64,000 nt of DNA, taken from positions 1,208,501 to 1,272,500 of the forward strand of contig NZ_JARVTG010000001.1 of NCBI RefSeq assembly GCF_029846635.1. Direction: 5' to 3'. Under the pieces are notes generated by a model that was given only the letters and a program-made list of their open reading frames with translations, did not search any database and had not been told where the DNA came from. The position numbers and the translations under genes are program-made. Positions 51,733 through 60,521 of this stretch are shown piece by piece. This DNA is from Pokkaliibacter sp. MBI-7. Its GTDB lineage: Bacteria; Pseudomonadota; Gammaproteobacteria; Pseudomonadales; Balneatricaceae. Positions within the stretch are counted from its first letter, which is position 1. Each line of letters starts with the position of its first letter.

Positions 51733-52284
51733 ATGGGACAACAATTCAAAGGTCTGGCTGAACGCCATATCAGGTTTATCGAGCAGCAGAAACTGTTCTT
51801 CGTCGGCACCGCCACCGATGCCAGCCGCGTCAATATTTCCCCCAAGGGTATGGACTCCCTGCGGGTGCTGGGTGCCAACCGGGTCGCCTGGCTCAACGTC
51901 ACCGGCAGCGGCAACGAAACTGCCGCCCACCTGCAAAGCCACCCACGCATGACCCTGATGTTCTGTGCCTTTGAAGGCCCACCGATGATTCTGCGCCTGT
52001 ACGGTCAGGCTCGCGCCATTCACCTGCAGGACCCGCAGTGGCCACTGCTGGAGCCGCTGTTTCCGGCCCTGCCCGGTGCCCGGCAGATCTTCGATATGGA
52101 GATCGATATGGTGCAGAGTTCCTGCGGTATGTCGGTGCCTTTCTACGATTACGTCGGGGAACGTGAGCAGCTGAATCAGTGGGCGGAAAAGAAAGGCCCG
52201 GACGGCATCCGCAAGTACTGGCATGAGCGCAATCAGCAGAGTATCGATGGCATTGCCACCGGCATCGCTGACAAGAACGGCTGA
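51733..52284 (+). CDS. Pyridoxamine 5'-phosphate oxidase-related flavoprotein
   Basis: 183 residues from ATG 51733. The N-terminal split-barrel shows HIRFIEQQKLFFVGTATDASRVNISPKGMDSLRVLG and NRVAWLNVTGSGNETAAHL, as in the PNPOx-like FMN-binding family distinct from PdxH. The C-terminus with SCGMSVPFYDYVGER is a conserved feature of this subgroup. It probably binds FMN or F420-like cofactor and acts as a small oxidoreductase; the substrate is unknown. Single gene between the channel and a DUF695 lipoprotein. Confidence 0.85.
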   Translation: MGQQFKGLAERHIRFIEQQKLFFVGTATDASRVNISPKGMDSLRVLGANRVAWLNVTGSGNETAAHLQSHPRMTLMFCAFEGPPMILRLYGQARAIHLQDPQWPLLEPLFPALPGARQIFDMEIDMVQSSCGMSVPFYDYVGEREQLNQWAEKKGPDGIRKYWHERNQQSIDGIATGIADKNG

Positions 52285-52444
52285 CGACCCCCCGGGCAAC
52301 CTGGCGCTTTTCTTGCGTGGAATCGGGTATTAATCAGCACTGTATCGGCCCTCGGCGTCACAACGACGCCTGAAGAGAACAGACAGCTGTCACCCTTGTC
52401 CTGCATTCTGAACTATCGAAGCTGTTGTTTATCGGAGAGAGATA

Positions 52445-52957
52445 ATGCCTGTTCCGTTGCCCTACGCCCGCCCCGCTGCCCTGCTCGCTCTGCTGGTGTC
52501 TTCAACCCTGCTGGGCGGCTGCCTGTTGCAGCAGAACAAGCCGCAGTGGGCGATGGCCAGCGCCAAAAATGAACAGCAGCAGACCACCCTGACCTTCCGC
52601 TACCTGAAAAGCCTGCCACCTAACTTTGCTACCGCGACACAGCCGGTCAAAATCACTATCGACTGGAAGTACCAGAGCGCAAACGGCATGCCCGACACGG
52701 CCACCAGCACCCGTATGAGTGAAATGGAAAAGCTGCTGGAACCCCGTGTGAACAGCTGGGGCTTTGCCACCCTGGCACTGGTTTCCACCGGGCAGGGTGA
52801 TAAACAGTGGATCTACTATGCCAAATCAGAAGAAGGCTTCTTCAGCCGTATGAATCAGGCACTGGCCGGCCTTCCCAGGCTGCCGCTGGAGATACAGGCG
52901 GAGCAGGAGCCAGACTGGGACAGCTACAAGGACTTTATCAGCGGCCTGCATAAATAA
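52445..52957 (+). CDS. Lipoprotein with DUF695-like domain
   Basis: 170 residues with GGAGAGAG upstream of the ATG. The lipobox LLGGCLLQ lies at residues 22-29. The mature part has KITIDWKYQSANGMPDTATSTRMSEMEKLLEP, the DUF695 pattern, and a final KDFISGLHK. Function is unknown. It is 63 bp upstream of yjbQ on the same strand. Confidence 0.75.
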   Translation: MPVPLPYARPAALLALLVSSTLLGGCLLQQNKPQWAMASAKNEQQQTTLTFRYLKSLPPNFATATQPVKITIDWKYQSANGMPDTATSTRMSEMEKLLEPRVNSWGFATLALVSTGQGDKQWIYYAKSEEGFFSRMNQALAGLPRLPLEIQAEQEPDWDSYKDFISGLHK

Positions 52958-53020
52958 GGGGCGCGGTGCCTGGGAAGGCATCGCAGCACTCTGATCGTTA
53001 TACCGACCCAAGGATTTCCC

Positions 53021-53440
53021 ATGTGGTATCAGTACACCCTGCGCCTGAAGGCCAGAGCACGCGGCTTTCATCTGGTGACCGACGACATCGTGGCGCAGCT
53101 GCCCGCCCTGCGCAGCCTCAACATCGGCCTCTGCCATCTGTTTATCCAGCACACCAGCGCCAGTCTGGCACTGAACGAGAACGCCGACCCGACGGTGCGG
53201 CTGGACATGGAAGAACACTTCAATCGCTACGTGCCTGAGCGTGCGCCCTATTACCAGCACGATTATGAGGGTGACGATGATATGCCGGCGCACATCAAGA
53301 ATGTGCTGATCGGCTCCAGCCTGACCGTGCCCATCAGTGCGGGGCGGCTCAATCTGGGCACCTGGCAGGGCATCTATCTGTGTGAACACCGCGATCAGGG
53401 CGGTAGCCGCCGCATTGTCGTCACCCTGAATGGCGAGTGA
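53021..53440 (+). CDS. yjbQ: YjbQ-family protein (UPF0047)
   Basis: 139 residues. The signature [41 protein letters not shown] is unmistakable, followed by [15 protein letters not shown] and [23 protein letters not shown]. YjbQ proteins have weak thiamine-phosphate synthase activity in vitro, but their normal role is unsettled. The active-site Cys and His residues are present. Confidence 0.93.
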   Translation: MWYQYTLRLKARARGFHLVTDDIVAQLPALRSLNIGLCHLFIQHTSASLALNENADPTVRLDMEEHFNRYVPERAPYYQHDYEGDDDMPAHIKNVLIGSSLTVPISAGRLNLGTWQGIYLCEHRDQGGSRRIVVTLNGE

Positions 53441-53547
53441 GGAGCTGTTGTGATGCTATTGCCTTTCCCAATTCGTCTCTTGTGCTCAACAGTTCAGTTA
53501 TATAATTCAGCTGTATTTTATGACGATGCAGATGGTACAGACGGACG

Positions 53548-53786
53548 ATGAACGAGAGCGACATATACCAGTGCATCAGGCAGGTCCTGGCGGATGCCCC
53601 ATGTAATCAGTACACCGCCGAACTGCATCTGCTGATGATCAAGTATGCTGACGAGCTGCAGCGCATCACTGCCAAGGAGTTTTGTGAGGGCGTAGAGCTG
53701 AGCCAGAGTTTTGACACAGATTCAGCAAAATGCGCAACCTGACTCAACGTCTGAAAGCCGCCGGGCTCGATACCGCGCGCCTTTGA
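53548..53786 (+). pseudogene. Small regulator-like gene, frameshifted
   Basis: ATG 53548 gives 64 residues (SDIYQCIRQVLADAPCNQYT, KEFCEGVELSQSF). One missing base near 53721 breaks it; the other frame then reads FSKMRNLTQRLKAAGLDTARL to a stop at 53786, a natural continuation of about 79 residues in total. I recognise the pattern as a small protein seen next to accessory genes but cannot name its function. It is the first of several broken genes in this island. Confidence 0.5.
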
Positions 53787-53873
53787 AGCGCACAGCCCCG
53801 CCCCCCCCGGTAACCGCGAAATACAGCGGACCTCCGTCCAGCATGAAGACTTAACGACCCAAAAAAAGAACGC

Positions 53874-54014
53874 ATGTTTTGGTTAGATGATGGGCGGCAG
53901 GTCTATTGCGAGAATCATGTAAAACTGCCTGGCGGCTACCGCCTGCATTTTTATGCTGACGCCGCAAATAAGCGGGTATATGTGGCGTATTTAGAGCCGC
54001 ATTTAACTTTGTGA
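53874..54014 (+). pseudogene. C-terminal gene fragment, unrecognised
   Basis: 46 codons from ATG 53874, open upstream only to 53847. The residues FWLDDGRQVYCENHVKLPGG and YRLHFYADAANKRVYVAYLEPHL look like the end of a larger protein rather than a complete gene, since the frame upstream is closed. No function is proposed. Confidence 0.3.
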
Positions 54015-54110
54015 CCAGAGAAGCAGCCACCATGTGCACCACAAACTCGCTCCATTACATAACCTAATAACACTCTGACCCGACAAAAATTTGGATGAGT
54101 AAAGAAGCGG

Positions 54111-54764
54111 ATGAGCTATAACTACAGTGCCACCCTTAACCCGGAGAAAGCCCTGATCTGGCGTATTGTGCACCGTGACAATATCCCCTGGCTGCTGGAT
54201 AACGGTTTGCATTGTGGCAACAGCACCGTGACTTGCCCCACATGGACTCCAATTGGCAACCCAGAGCTGATCAGCAAGCGTGCTACCCACCCTGTACCCT
54301 TCACGCCCGGTGGCTATCTGAATTGACTATGTACCGTTTTACTTCACACCATTTTCGCCCATGCTGCTTAATATCACGTCAGGGCGTGGTGTGCCTCAAC
54401 GCACAAGCGACCAGATTGTGCTGCTGGTATCGTCACTGCATCGTGTTCGCGAGCTGGGCCTGAACTATCTTTTCACCGACATGCATGCCTACTACCAGTG
54501 GGCATCGTTTTACCACGACCTGGCCGACTTGCAGCGTATTGACTGGCCTATTCTGCAAGCCCGCAACTTCAGCAGGGACGTCAATGACCCTGCCAAGTTT
54601 GAGCGGTATCAGGCCGAGGCACTAATACATCGCCACTGCCCGGTGGAAGCAGTGCGGGTATGATTTGCTACGATGACAACACTCTGCAGCAGTTGAAGCA
54701 GTGGCTTGGGCAACGCCAGCTCAACCTTCCTGTTCATGCAAGACCCGATTGGTATTTCTCATGA
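54111..54764 (+). pseudogene. darT: DarT-type ssDNA ADP-ribosyltransferase toxin, two frameshifts
   Basis: Three consecutive frames together give a full DarT (about 217 residues). The first has ATLNPEKALIWRIVHRDNI and IGNPELISKRAT, with the Arg that holds NAD. An extra T near 54323 shifts the frame, which resumes as DYVPFYFTPFSPML and FTDMHAYYQWASF and contains the catalytic Glu in RYQAEALIHRH. A missing G near 54656 restores the first frame for the final [11 protein letters not shown]...RPDWYF. DarT ADP-ribosylates thymidine in single-stranded DNA. The TGA overlaps the darG start (ATGA). Confidence 0.85.
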
Positions 54765-54811
54765 TTCGCTACACACAAGGCAACCTGCTGGAAGCCCCCG
54801 CCGAGGCACTG

Positions 54812-54838
54812 GTCAACACGGTCAACACGGTCAACACA
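54812..54838. repeat. 9-bp tandem repeat, three copies, in the DarG macrodomain
   Basis: GTCAACACG twice followed by GTCAACACA. They encode VNT three times where relatives have two, at the ADP-ribose-binding loop. Confidence 0.9.
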
Positions 54839-55107
54839 GTGGGCGTTATGGGCAAAGGAATTGCGCTGATGTTCAAGGAGCGCTTCCCCCAGAACATGGA
54901 CGCTTATAGCAAGGCTTGCAAAGCCGGAGAAGTCGTCACCGGCAAGATGTTTGTTACCGAAACCGGCGAACTGATGGGGCCACGCTGGATTATCAACTTC
55001 CCGACCAAGCAGCATTGGTGTGGCAAGTCACAACTAGCCTGGATTGAAGCCGGGCTGACTGACCTGCGCCACTTTATTGTCACCCATCAGGTGCGCTCCA
55101 TTACCAT

Positions 55108-55117
55108 CCCCCCCCCC
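55108..55117. repeat. Run of ten C residues inside darG
   Basis: A homopolymer of this length is prone to strand slippage. The antitoxin reads through only with eight or eleven Cs. Confidence 0.9.
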
Positions 55118-55983
55118 TCGGCACAGGCAACGGTGGCCTGAACTGGCATGACGTCAAGCCACAGATCGAGCAGGCGCTGGGTGATCTGGATAATGTCGAA
55201 GTCATCCTCTTTGAGCCAACCCACCGCTATCAGAACGTGGCGAAAACCACTGGCGTAAAAAAGCTGACTCCCGCCCGCGCCATGGTAGCTGAGCTGGTGC
55301 GGTGCTATTGGATTCTGGGGATGGAATGCAGCCTGCTGGAGATTCAGAAGCTGGCGTGGTTCCTTGAGCGCGCCTTGACCCGGCATGGCCAGCAAAGCGT
55401 GCTAAAGCTGCAGTTTGAGGCCAACTATTACGGCCCGTATGCCCACAATCTGACCCACCTGCTCAACGTGCTGGATGGCAGCTATCTGCAAGCCGACAAA
55501 CGTATCCCTGACTGCAATCCACTGGATGTGATCTGGTTCAATAATGCTGAGCAAGCCAGGGTCAGCGCTTATTTGCACAGCGATGCCAGGGACTATCTGC
55601 CTGTCCTTGAAGAGCTCAGCCAGTTGATTGATGGCTTTGAGTCACCGTTTGGAATGGAGCTGCTCTCCACAGTGGACTGGCTGCTTAGCCAGCAAGGCTG
55701 TCAGCCTGATGTGCCGTCCATCAGAATCGGGATGGCACAATGGCCCGCAGGGGAACCATGGGCAAGCAGAAAACTCGCGCTTTTTACTGATGCGCATATT
55801 GGTTATGCACTGCAACGCCTGCAGCACTTTGCCTGACGCTAACTGACACCTCTGCACCCACGCACATTACGTATTCCGGGCAATAACCATAAGCACCGCA
55901 GGCCAGCCTGAACGAGCGACACAAAACCGCCTAGTTACATTTTTCCAGGCCGCGCCGGACTACTGCTACCTTGGCAACTGGCA

Positions 55984-56145
55984 GGATCGGACAACAATAA
56001 AAAAATCGGTGCAGATATTCTTCGTGAATGGCTGCATGACCGTGGTGTCAAGTGCGTTGAGCTGAGCCAGACTGGCTGGCTGGCGAAATGGATACGTGAA
56101 CAGGTATCCAATAGCCGGGCTCTGATTATTGATCTGGCCCCTTGA
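55984..56145 (+). pseudogene. Gene remnant cut by the IS630 element
   Basis: The + frame has no start codon but reads GSDNNKKIGADILREWLHD, CVELSQTGWLAKWIREQV and ALIIDLAP before a stop at 56143-56145, directly beside the transposase gene end. The amphipathic pattern looks like real coding sequence from a longer gene whose start is lost. No family recognised. Confidence 0.3.
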
Positions 56146-56149
56146 TGTT

Positions 56150-57143
56150 TTAACCTGCCGCATACTTGACGACAGGGTCCTGGAAAAAAGCACACACCCG
56201 CTCAGGCGATTTTCCCAGCTTGCTCAAGTGGTCGTTGGCGGCACACGTAATCTGGCTTTGGTGCGTACCGGTGCGCGCATACTCACGCCTGCTTCAGGTC
56301 GGCGTTAAGCCACTCCTCCGGGCTCAGCTCCGGTCTGTACCTGGCAGATAAAACACTTCTATGTGAACCTCGCGCCCGGCCAGCCACACCTTCACCGGCT
56401 TGCTGTGATGCACACGCACATTGCCGAGGATCAGGAATACCTTACGCCTGGTGTCCTTGATCAAGGCTTCCAGTAACTCCATCAGCCGATCCGCATTAAA
56501 CGCCTCGTCGATGATCATCTAGCGTGTCTTGCCCTGATTAGTCACGGTCGCCATCATCGACAGCTTCAGACGTGAACCGCCCACCGGCGTCTTGCCCGCC
56601 AGTGCATAGCTGCGGCCACGCACCTCGGTGTTGACCAGCGCTGTTTCGCCGCCCCAGTGGACTCCCCCCTTCGGATTTGGCTTGAGCCTCAATCGCCGGG
56701 TAGTGTTCCAGCCACTGACGGACGGACGCGGTTCATAGGCTTTCCTGATCGGCTTTTGCGGCGTGAAACCCCTGCGCCTGAGTAACTTGCCAGCGGCCCG
56801 TACACCCAGCTCAATGCCATATTCACGCCGAATCAAATCACTTACGGCAGCACGACTCCATAGGTAAAAATCCATTTCCAGCTGCTCAGGTCGCTTATCA
56901 CACATTGTGGTCTGAAGGGCTTGCTCCTGTTCGCCGCTCAAAGGTCGCCCTTCAACTATTTTGCGTCCGCATGATTCCGCCTTTCCCGAACAGGTCAATG
57001 GTGTTGCGCACCGTTGAGTAGCTCAGGCCCGAAATGCCGACGATCTGCATAACCTGATGGTCGCGCTTATACAGGCGAACCACTTGCTTGCGACGCTCAT
57101 GCAGTTGTTCCAGCATTTGTTTACGAGCATCTTCTTTATCCAT
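56150..57143 (-). pseudogene. IS630-family transposase, inactivated
   Basis: The N-terminal frame (57143-56952) has the HTH part with QIVGISGLSYSTVRNTIDLF. The main frame has the catalytic domain, but WGDE is changed to WGGE (first Asp lost) and ILDN to ILGN (second Asp lost). A TAG at 56519-56521 replaces the Trp in RWMIIDEAF. Further frame changes separate PELSPEEWLNADLKQA and the C-terminal LSKLGKSPERVCAFFQDPVVKYAAG, ending at 56150. At least four lesions are visible, so the element is dead. Terminal repeats could not be fixed. Confidence 0.85.
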
Positions 57144-57263
57144 GCTCTAAAGACAATCATGGTCCGGAAATATTCAAATTTCAGAGGACCGAATCAATAA
57201 CAGCAATACGAAACCACGGACAGCCAGACCGGCTGCCCGCCTCGAACGTGCGTCCGCGTGACC

Positions 57264-58103
57264 TCACTCACTCAGGTCATAGTCGAAATACTTGGCCTGC
57301 AATTGTTTGGTGATGCCCTTCTCTTTCAGTGACTGGATGGCGGTGTTGAACATCGCTTTCAACTCCGCTTCGTTCTTGCGCATAGCCACCGCGACACCGC
57401 GACCCAGTACCGGGTAGTCACGGCCGTCATAGACCGGGCCAACAAAGCCGAACTTTTCACCACCGGGCTTTTTCAGGAAGCCTTCGTCAATCTGTACCTT
57501 GTTACCGAAGGTCAGATCGGCGCGGCCCGACTGCAAATCAAGGAAAGGCTCATCGGCTTTGACGTAGCCGCTGATATGGGCCACATCGCCAAACTGCTCA
57601 CGCACAAAGTTTTCCTGTGGCGTGCCGGTCTGCACCACGATGTTCTTGCCTTTCAGCCCCTCCTTGCTGATCTCGATATTGCTGCCACTGGCGGCGACAA
57701 ACTGGTTCTTCATGCGGTAGTAAACGTCGCTGAAGTCCACCGCCTTGAGGCGATCATCAGTAATGTTCATGGAGGCCATCACCGCATCAAACTTGCGGGC
57801 GTTGAGGCCGGGAATCAGCGCATCCCAGCCGGGGTTGCTGATCACGCAGGTAACCTTCATTTCTTCACACAGGGCACGGGCATAGTCCATTTCAAAACCG
57901 ACCAGCGAGCCATCGGGCGCCACCGACTCGAAGGGCGGGTAGGTAGCATCGGTAGCGATGCGGATTTCCTTCCACTCCTTGGCGTGACTGGCCGACATGG
58001 CCATGGCGGCAGTCAGCGCCAGCAGGCCGGTGGCCAGTTTTTTCGATGCCTTGTTCAGTGTCGCTACGGCAGATACAGCGGTATGGCTCAACCCTTGCTG
58101 CAT
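57264..58103 (-). CDS. Basic amino acid ABC transporter substrate-binding protein
   Basis: 279 residues from ATG 58103 with AGGAG upstream. Signal peptide ends near SASHAKEW. The mature start EIRIATDATYPPFESVAPDGSLVGFEMDYARALCEEM, then NPGWDALIPGLNARKFDAVMASMNIT and VQTGTPQENFVREQF, follows the lysine/arginine/ornithine-binding protein (ArgT/HisJ) family. No permease or ATPase genes are adjacent; it lies between a dead IS and an aminotransferase gene 168 bp upstream. It binds an amino acid in the periplasm, probably arginine, ornithine or lysine. Confidence 0.9.
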   Translation of the reverse strand: MQQGLSHTAVSAVATLNKASKKLATGLLALTAAMAMSASHAKEWKEIRIATDATYPPFESVAPDGSLVGFEMDYARALCEEMKVTCVISNPGWDALIPGLNARKFDAVMASMNITDDRLKAVDFSDVYYRMKNQFVAASGSNIEISKEGLKGKNIVVQTGTPQENFVREQFGDVAHISGYVKADEPFLDLQSGRADLTFGNKVQIDEGFLKKPGGEKFGFVGPVYDGRDYPVLGRGVAVAMRKNEAELKAMFNTAIQSLKEKGITKQLQAKYFDYDLSE

Positions 58104-58134
58104 GGTGAATTCTCCTCTCATTACCTCAGGTAGA

Positions 58135-58150
58135 GGGCACCCCGGTGCCC
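58135..58150 (-). terminator. Possible hairpin between the aminotransferase and binding-protein genes
   Basis: GGGCACC-CC-GGTGCCC, a 7-bp stem with a 2-base loop and no U-run. Weak support as a terminator. Confidence 0.3.
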
Positions 58151-58271
58151 CCGGTAGTTCAGTCGACTCACAACAATGTACGCATCAGCGCCGGATGGCT
58201 GTCGCTCTTGTGGCAACAGTCCGGGCCTGCGGCCTTCAGCGCCGATGCGGGTAACTTCATAACGCCGCCGG

Positions 58272-59429
58272 TCAGATCCGGCACAGCGCTCGTGCCCCGG
58301 CGCGCAGGGTATCGTCATCCTTGGCAAACGACAGGCGGATCACACCCTGATCGGTGCCATCGGAGTAGAACGCTGACATGGGAATGGTGGACACCCCCAC
58401 TTCACGAATCAGCCGCTGCACGAACTGGGAATCCGGCTCATCGCTGATGGCACGGTAATCGGCCAGCATAAAGAAGCTCCCTGCCGAAGGCAGCAACTGC
58501 AGCCGTGAACCGGCCAGTTCATCTCGCAGCAGATCGCGCTTGGCCTGATAGAACCCGGCCAGCGCCAGATAGCGACTGGCATCGGCCAGATACTCCGTGA
58601 ACGCCACCTGCATCGGTGTGTCAGCGGAATACATCATGAACTGGTGAATCTTGCGCAGCTCTTCGGTCAGCTCCGCCGGCGCCAGACAGAAGCCCACCCG
58701 CCAGCCGGTCACATGAAAGGTTTTGCCAAAAGAGCCAACTACCACTGCCCGCTCGGCCAGCTCAGGATAACGGGCCATGCTGCGATGGGGCTGACCATCA
58801 AAAACGATGTGCTCATAGACTTCATCCGACAGCACGACGATATCGGTGCCACGGGTCACCGCCACCAGCTCGGCAATGTCCTCATCGGCGAACACCGTGG
58901 CGGTCGGGTTGTGCGGCGTGTTGACGATGATCATGCGGGTGCGCGGGCTGATACGGGCGCGCACTTCCTGCCAGTCGACGCGGAAATCCGGCGCCCGAAG
59001 CTTGATGCCAACGGGCGTGGCGCCCTGCAGACGAACGATGGGCGCGTAGCTGTCAAACGCAGGCTCGAAGAAGATCACCTCATCACCGGCATGCACCAGA
59101 GCACTGATGGCACTGTACAGACCTTCACTGGCACTGCCGACTACGGTGATATTGCTGCGCGCATCGTAGCGGCAGCCGTACAGCTGCTCGACCTTGAGTG
59201 CCAGTGCCTCGCGCAGCGGCAGATAGCCCGGCATCGCCGAATACTGATTATGACCGGCTTCCATCGCCTGACTGACCAGCGCCCGCAGTGCCGGGTCACA
59301 GGGAAAGCTGGGCGCCCCCTGTGACAGGTTGATGGCCTGATACTGCTCGGCCAGCTGACCGATGACGGAGAAGATGGTGGCGCCTACATCCGGCAACTTG
59401 GAGGTAGATGTGATTCCTGAACGCAACAT
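58272..59429 (-). CDS. PLP-dependent aminotransferase, class I (methionine/kynurenine type, YbdL-like)
   Basis: 385 residues. The PLP Lys lies in VVGSFGKTFHVTGWRVGFC (about residue 233), with NTPHNPTATVF and LSDEVYEHIVF (Asp and Tyr contacts) and SAFYSDGTDQGVIRLSFA with the Arg for the substrate carboxylate. The SFGKTFHVTGWRVG block is characteristic of YbdL and kynurenine/glutamine transaminases. It exchanges an amino group between an amino acid (methionine, glutamine or aromatic) and a keto acid. Divergent from a LysR regulator gene. Confidence 0.9.
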   Translation of the reverse strand: MLRSGITSTSKLPDVGATIFSVIGQLAEQYQAINLSQGAPSFPCDPALRALVSQAMEAGHNQYSAMPGYLPLREALALKVEQLYGCRYDARSNITVVGSASEGLYSAISALVHAGDEVIFFEPAFDSYAPIVRLQGATPVGIKLRAPDFRVDWQEVRARISPRTRMIIVNTPHNPTATVFADEDIAELVAVTRGTDIVVLSDEVYEHIVFDGQPHRSMARYPELAERAVVVGSFGKTFHVTGWRVGFCLAPAELTEELRKIHQFMMYSADTPMQVAFTEYLADASRYLALAGFYQAKRDLLRDELAGSRLQLLPSAGSFFMLADYRAISDEPDSQFVQRLIREVGVSTIPMSAFYSDGTDQGVIRLSFAKDDDTLRAGARALCRI

Positions 59430-59626
59430 GGCATCCCCTGTTCAATCTGCTGCTACACCGCTCTGCACTCTCGCAGCAGGGTGTCGTATTGGATGCGTTT
59501 GAGTGTCGGCCCAGGCTGGCCTCCTCACAATCGAAATGATGTAATAGCAGCCATGCACTGAACGCATGGCTGAAGTGCCTCGTCATCCCGTTCGTTCCGT
59601 CCCTGAGTTGTCCGCCGGAAGCTGCC

Positions 59627-60499
59627 ATGAGCAAACGTCTGCCCCCGCTGAAAACCCTGCATACCTTTCTGGTCACGACTGAGCACCTCAACTTCACCCG
59701 CGCTGCTGAGCAGCTGCACCTGACGCAGGGTGCGGTCAGCCGGCAGATCAGCAATCTGGAAGACTATCTTGGCTACACCCTGTTCAGCCGTCAGGCCCGC
59801 GGGCTGGCCATGACCCGTGAGGGCGAGGCCATCCTGCCAGGTCTGCAGCAGGCCTTCGAGCTGATCAGCACCACGCTGCAACCCCGGGCCAGTGCCAGTG
59901 ATGCGCTGCTCAACATCAAGCTGCCGACCTGCGCCATGCGCTGGTTCATGCCGCGGCTGCAGCGCTTTCAGGAACAGTACCCCGAGCAGCAATTTGCCGT
60001 GGCCACCACCATTGACCACGGTGTGCAGTTTGATCAGGAGAATTTCGCCGCAGCCGTACTCTATTGCCGTCAGCCGCCCAAGGGCGTGGAGGCAGTGCAG
60101 CTGTTTCGCGAACACATGACGCCGGTGTGTATTCCGTCACTGATTCGCCCGGCCCAACCGCTGCAGCAGGCCACTGACCTGCTGCACTATCCGCTGCTGC
60201 ACCCCTCGCGGGATCAGCATGACTGGCGCCAATGGCTGCTGCAGTTCAACGGCCCGGCCCTCAGCCCGGCACGCAGCTATCAGTTCGACACCCTCGATCT
60301 GGCCATCAACGCCGCCCTGCAGGGTATGGGAGTCACCATGGGGGATCGCACCCTGGTGGAAGAAGAACTGCAGCGCGGCACCCTGATCACGCCGTTCCCT
60401 GACAGCTGGATGGAGACAGGGTTCAGCTACTATCTGGTCTATCCGGCGCGTCATCGCAGTCAGCTGCAGCCACTGGCCAGATGGCTGGTCGACCGCTGA
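59627..60499 (+). CDS. LysR-family regulator (GcvA/AmpR type)
   Basis: 290 residues. HTH with HLNFTRAAEQLHLTQGAVSRQISNLEDYLG at about 18-46 and an effector domain with LLHPSRDQHDWRQWL and the usual LAINAALQGMGVTMGDRTLVEEEL. Divergent from the aminotransferase gene, 198 bp apart, so it may regulate it. The protein is complete, unlike the LysR gene at the left end of the window. Confidence 0.92.
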   Translation: MSKRLPPLKTLHTFLVTTEHLNFTRAAEQLHLTQGAVSRQISNLEDYLGYTLFSRQARGLAMTREGEAILPGLQQAFELISTTLQPRASASDALLNIKLPTCAMRWFMPRLQRFQEQYPEQQFAVATTIDHGVQFDQENFAAAVLYCRQPPKGVEAVQLFREHMTPVCIPSLIRPAQPLQQATDLLHYPLLHPSRDQHDWRQWLLQFNGPALSPARSYQFDTLDLAINAALQGMGVTMGDRTLVEEELQRGTLITPFPDSWMETGFSYYLVYPARHRSQLQPLARWLVDR

Positions 60500-60521
60500 T
60501 CCTGAACAGATGTTCAGCCTG

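Larger units (their letters stand above)
54761..55836 (+). pseudogene. darG: DarG-type macrodomain antitoxin, frameshifted at a 10-C tract
   Basis: The first frame (from ATG 54761) is a macrodomain: [50 protein letters not shown]. It ends early because of a run of ten Cs at 55108-55117; removing two Cs gives the expected [13 protein letters not shown], and the second frame continues with the C-terminal partner-binding domain ([37 protein letters not shown]) to 55836. DarG removes the DarT mark and binds DarT. A 9-bp triplication (54812-54838) adds one VNT before VGVMGKG. Both toxin and antitoxin are therefore broken as read. Confidence 0.85.
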
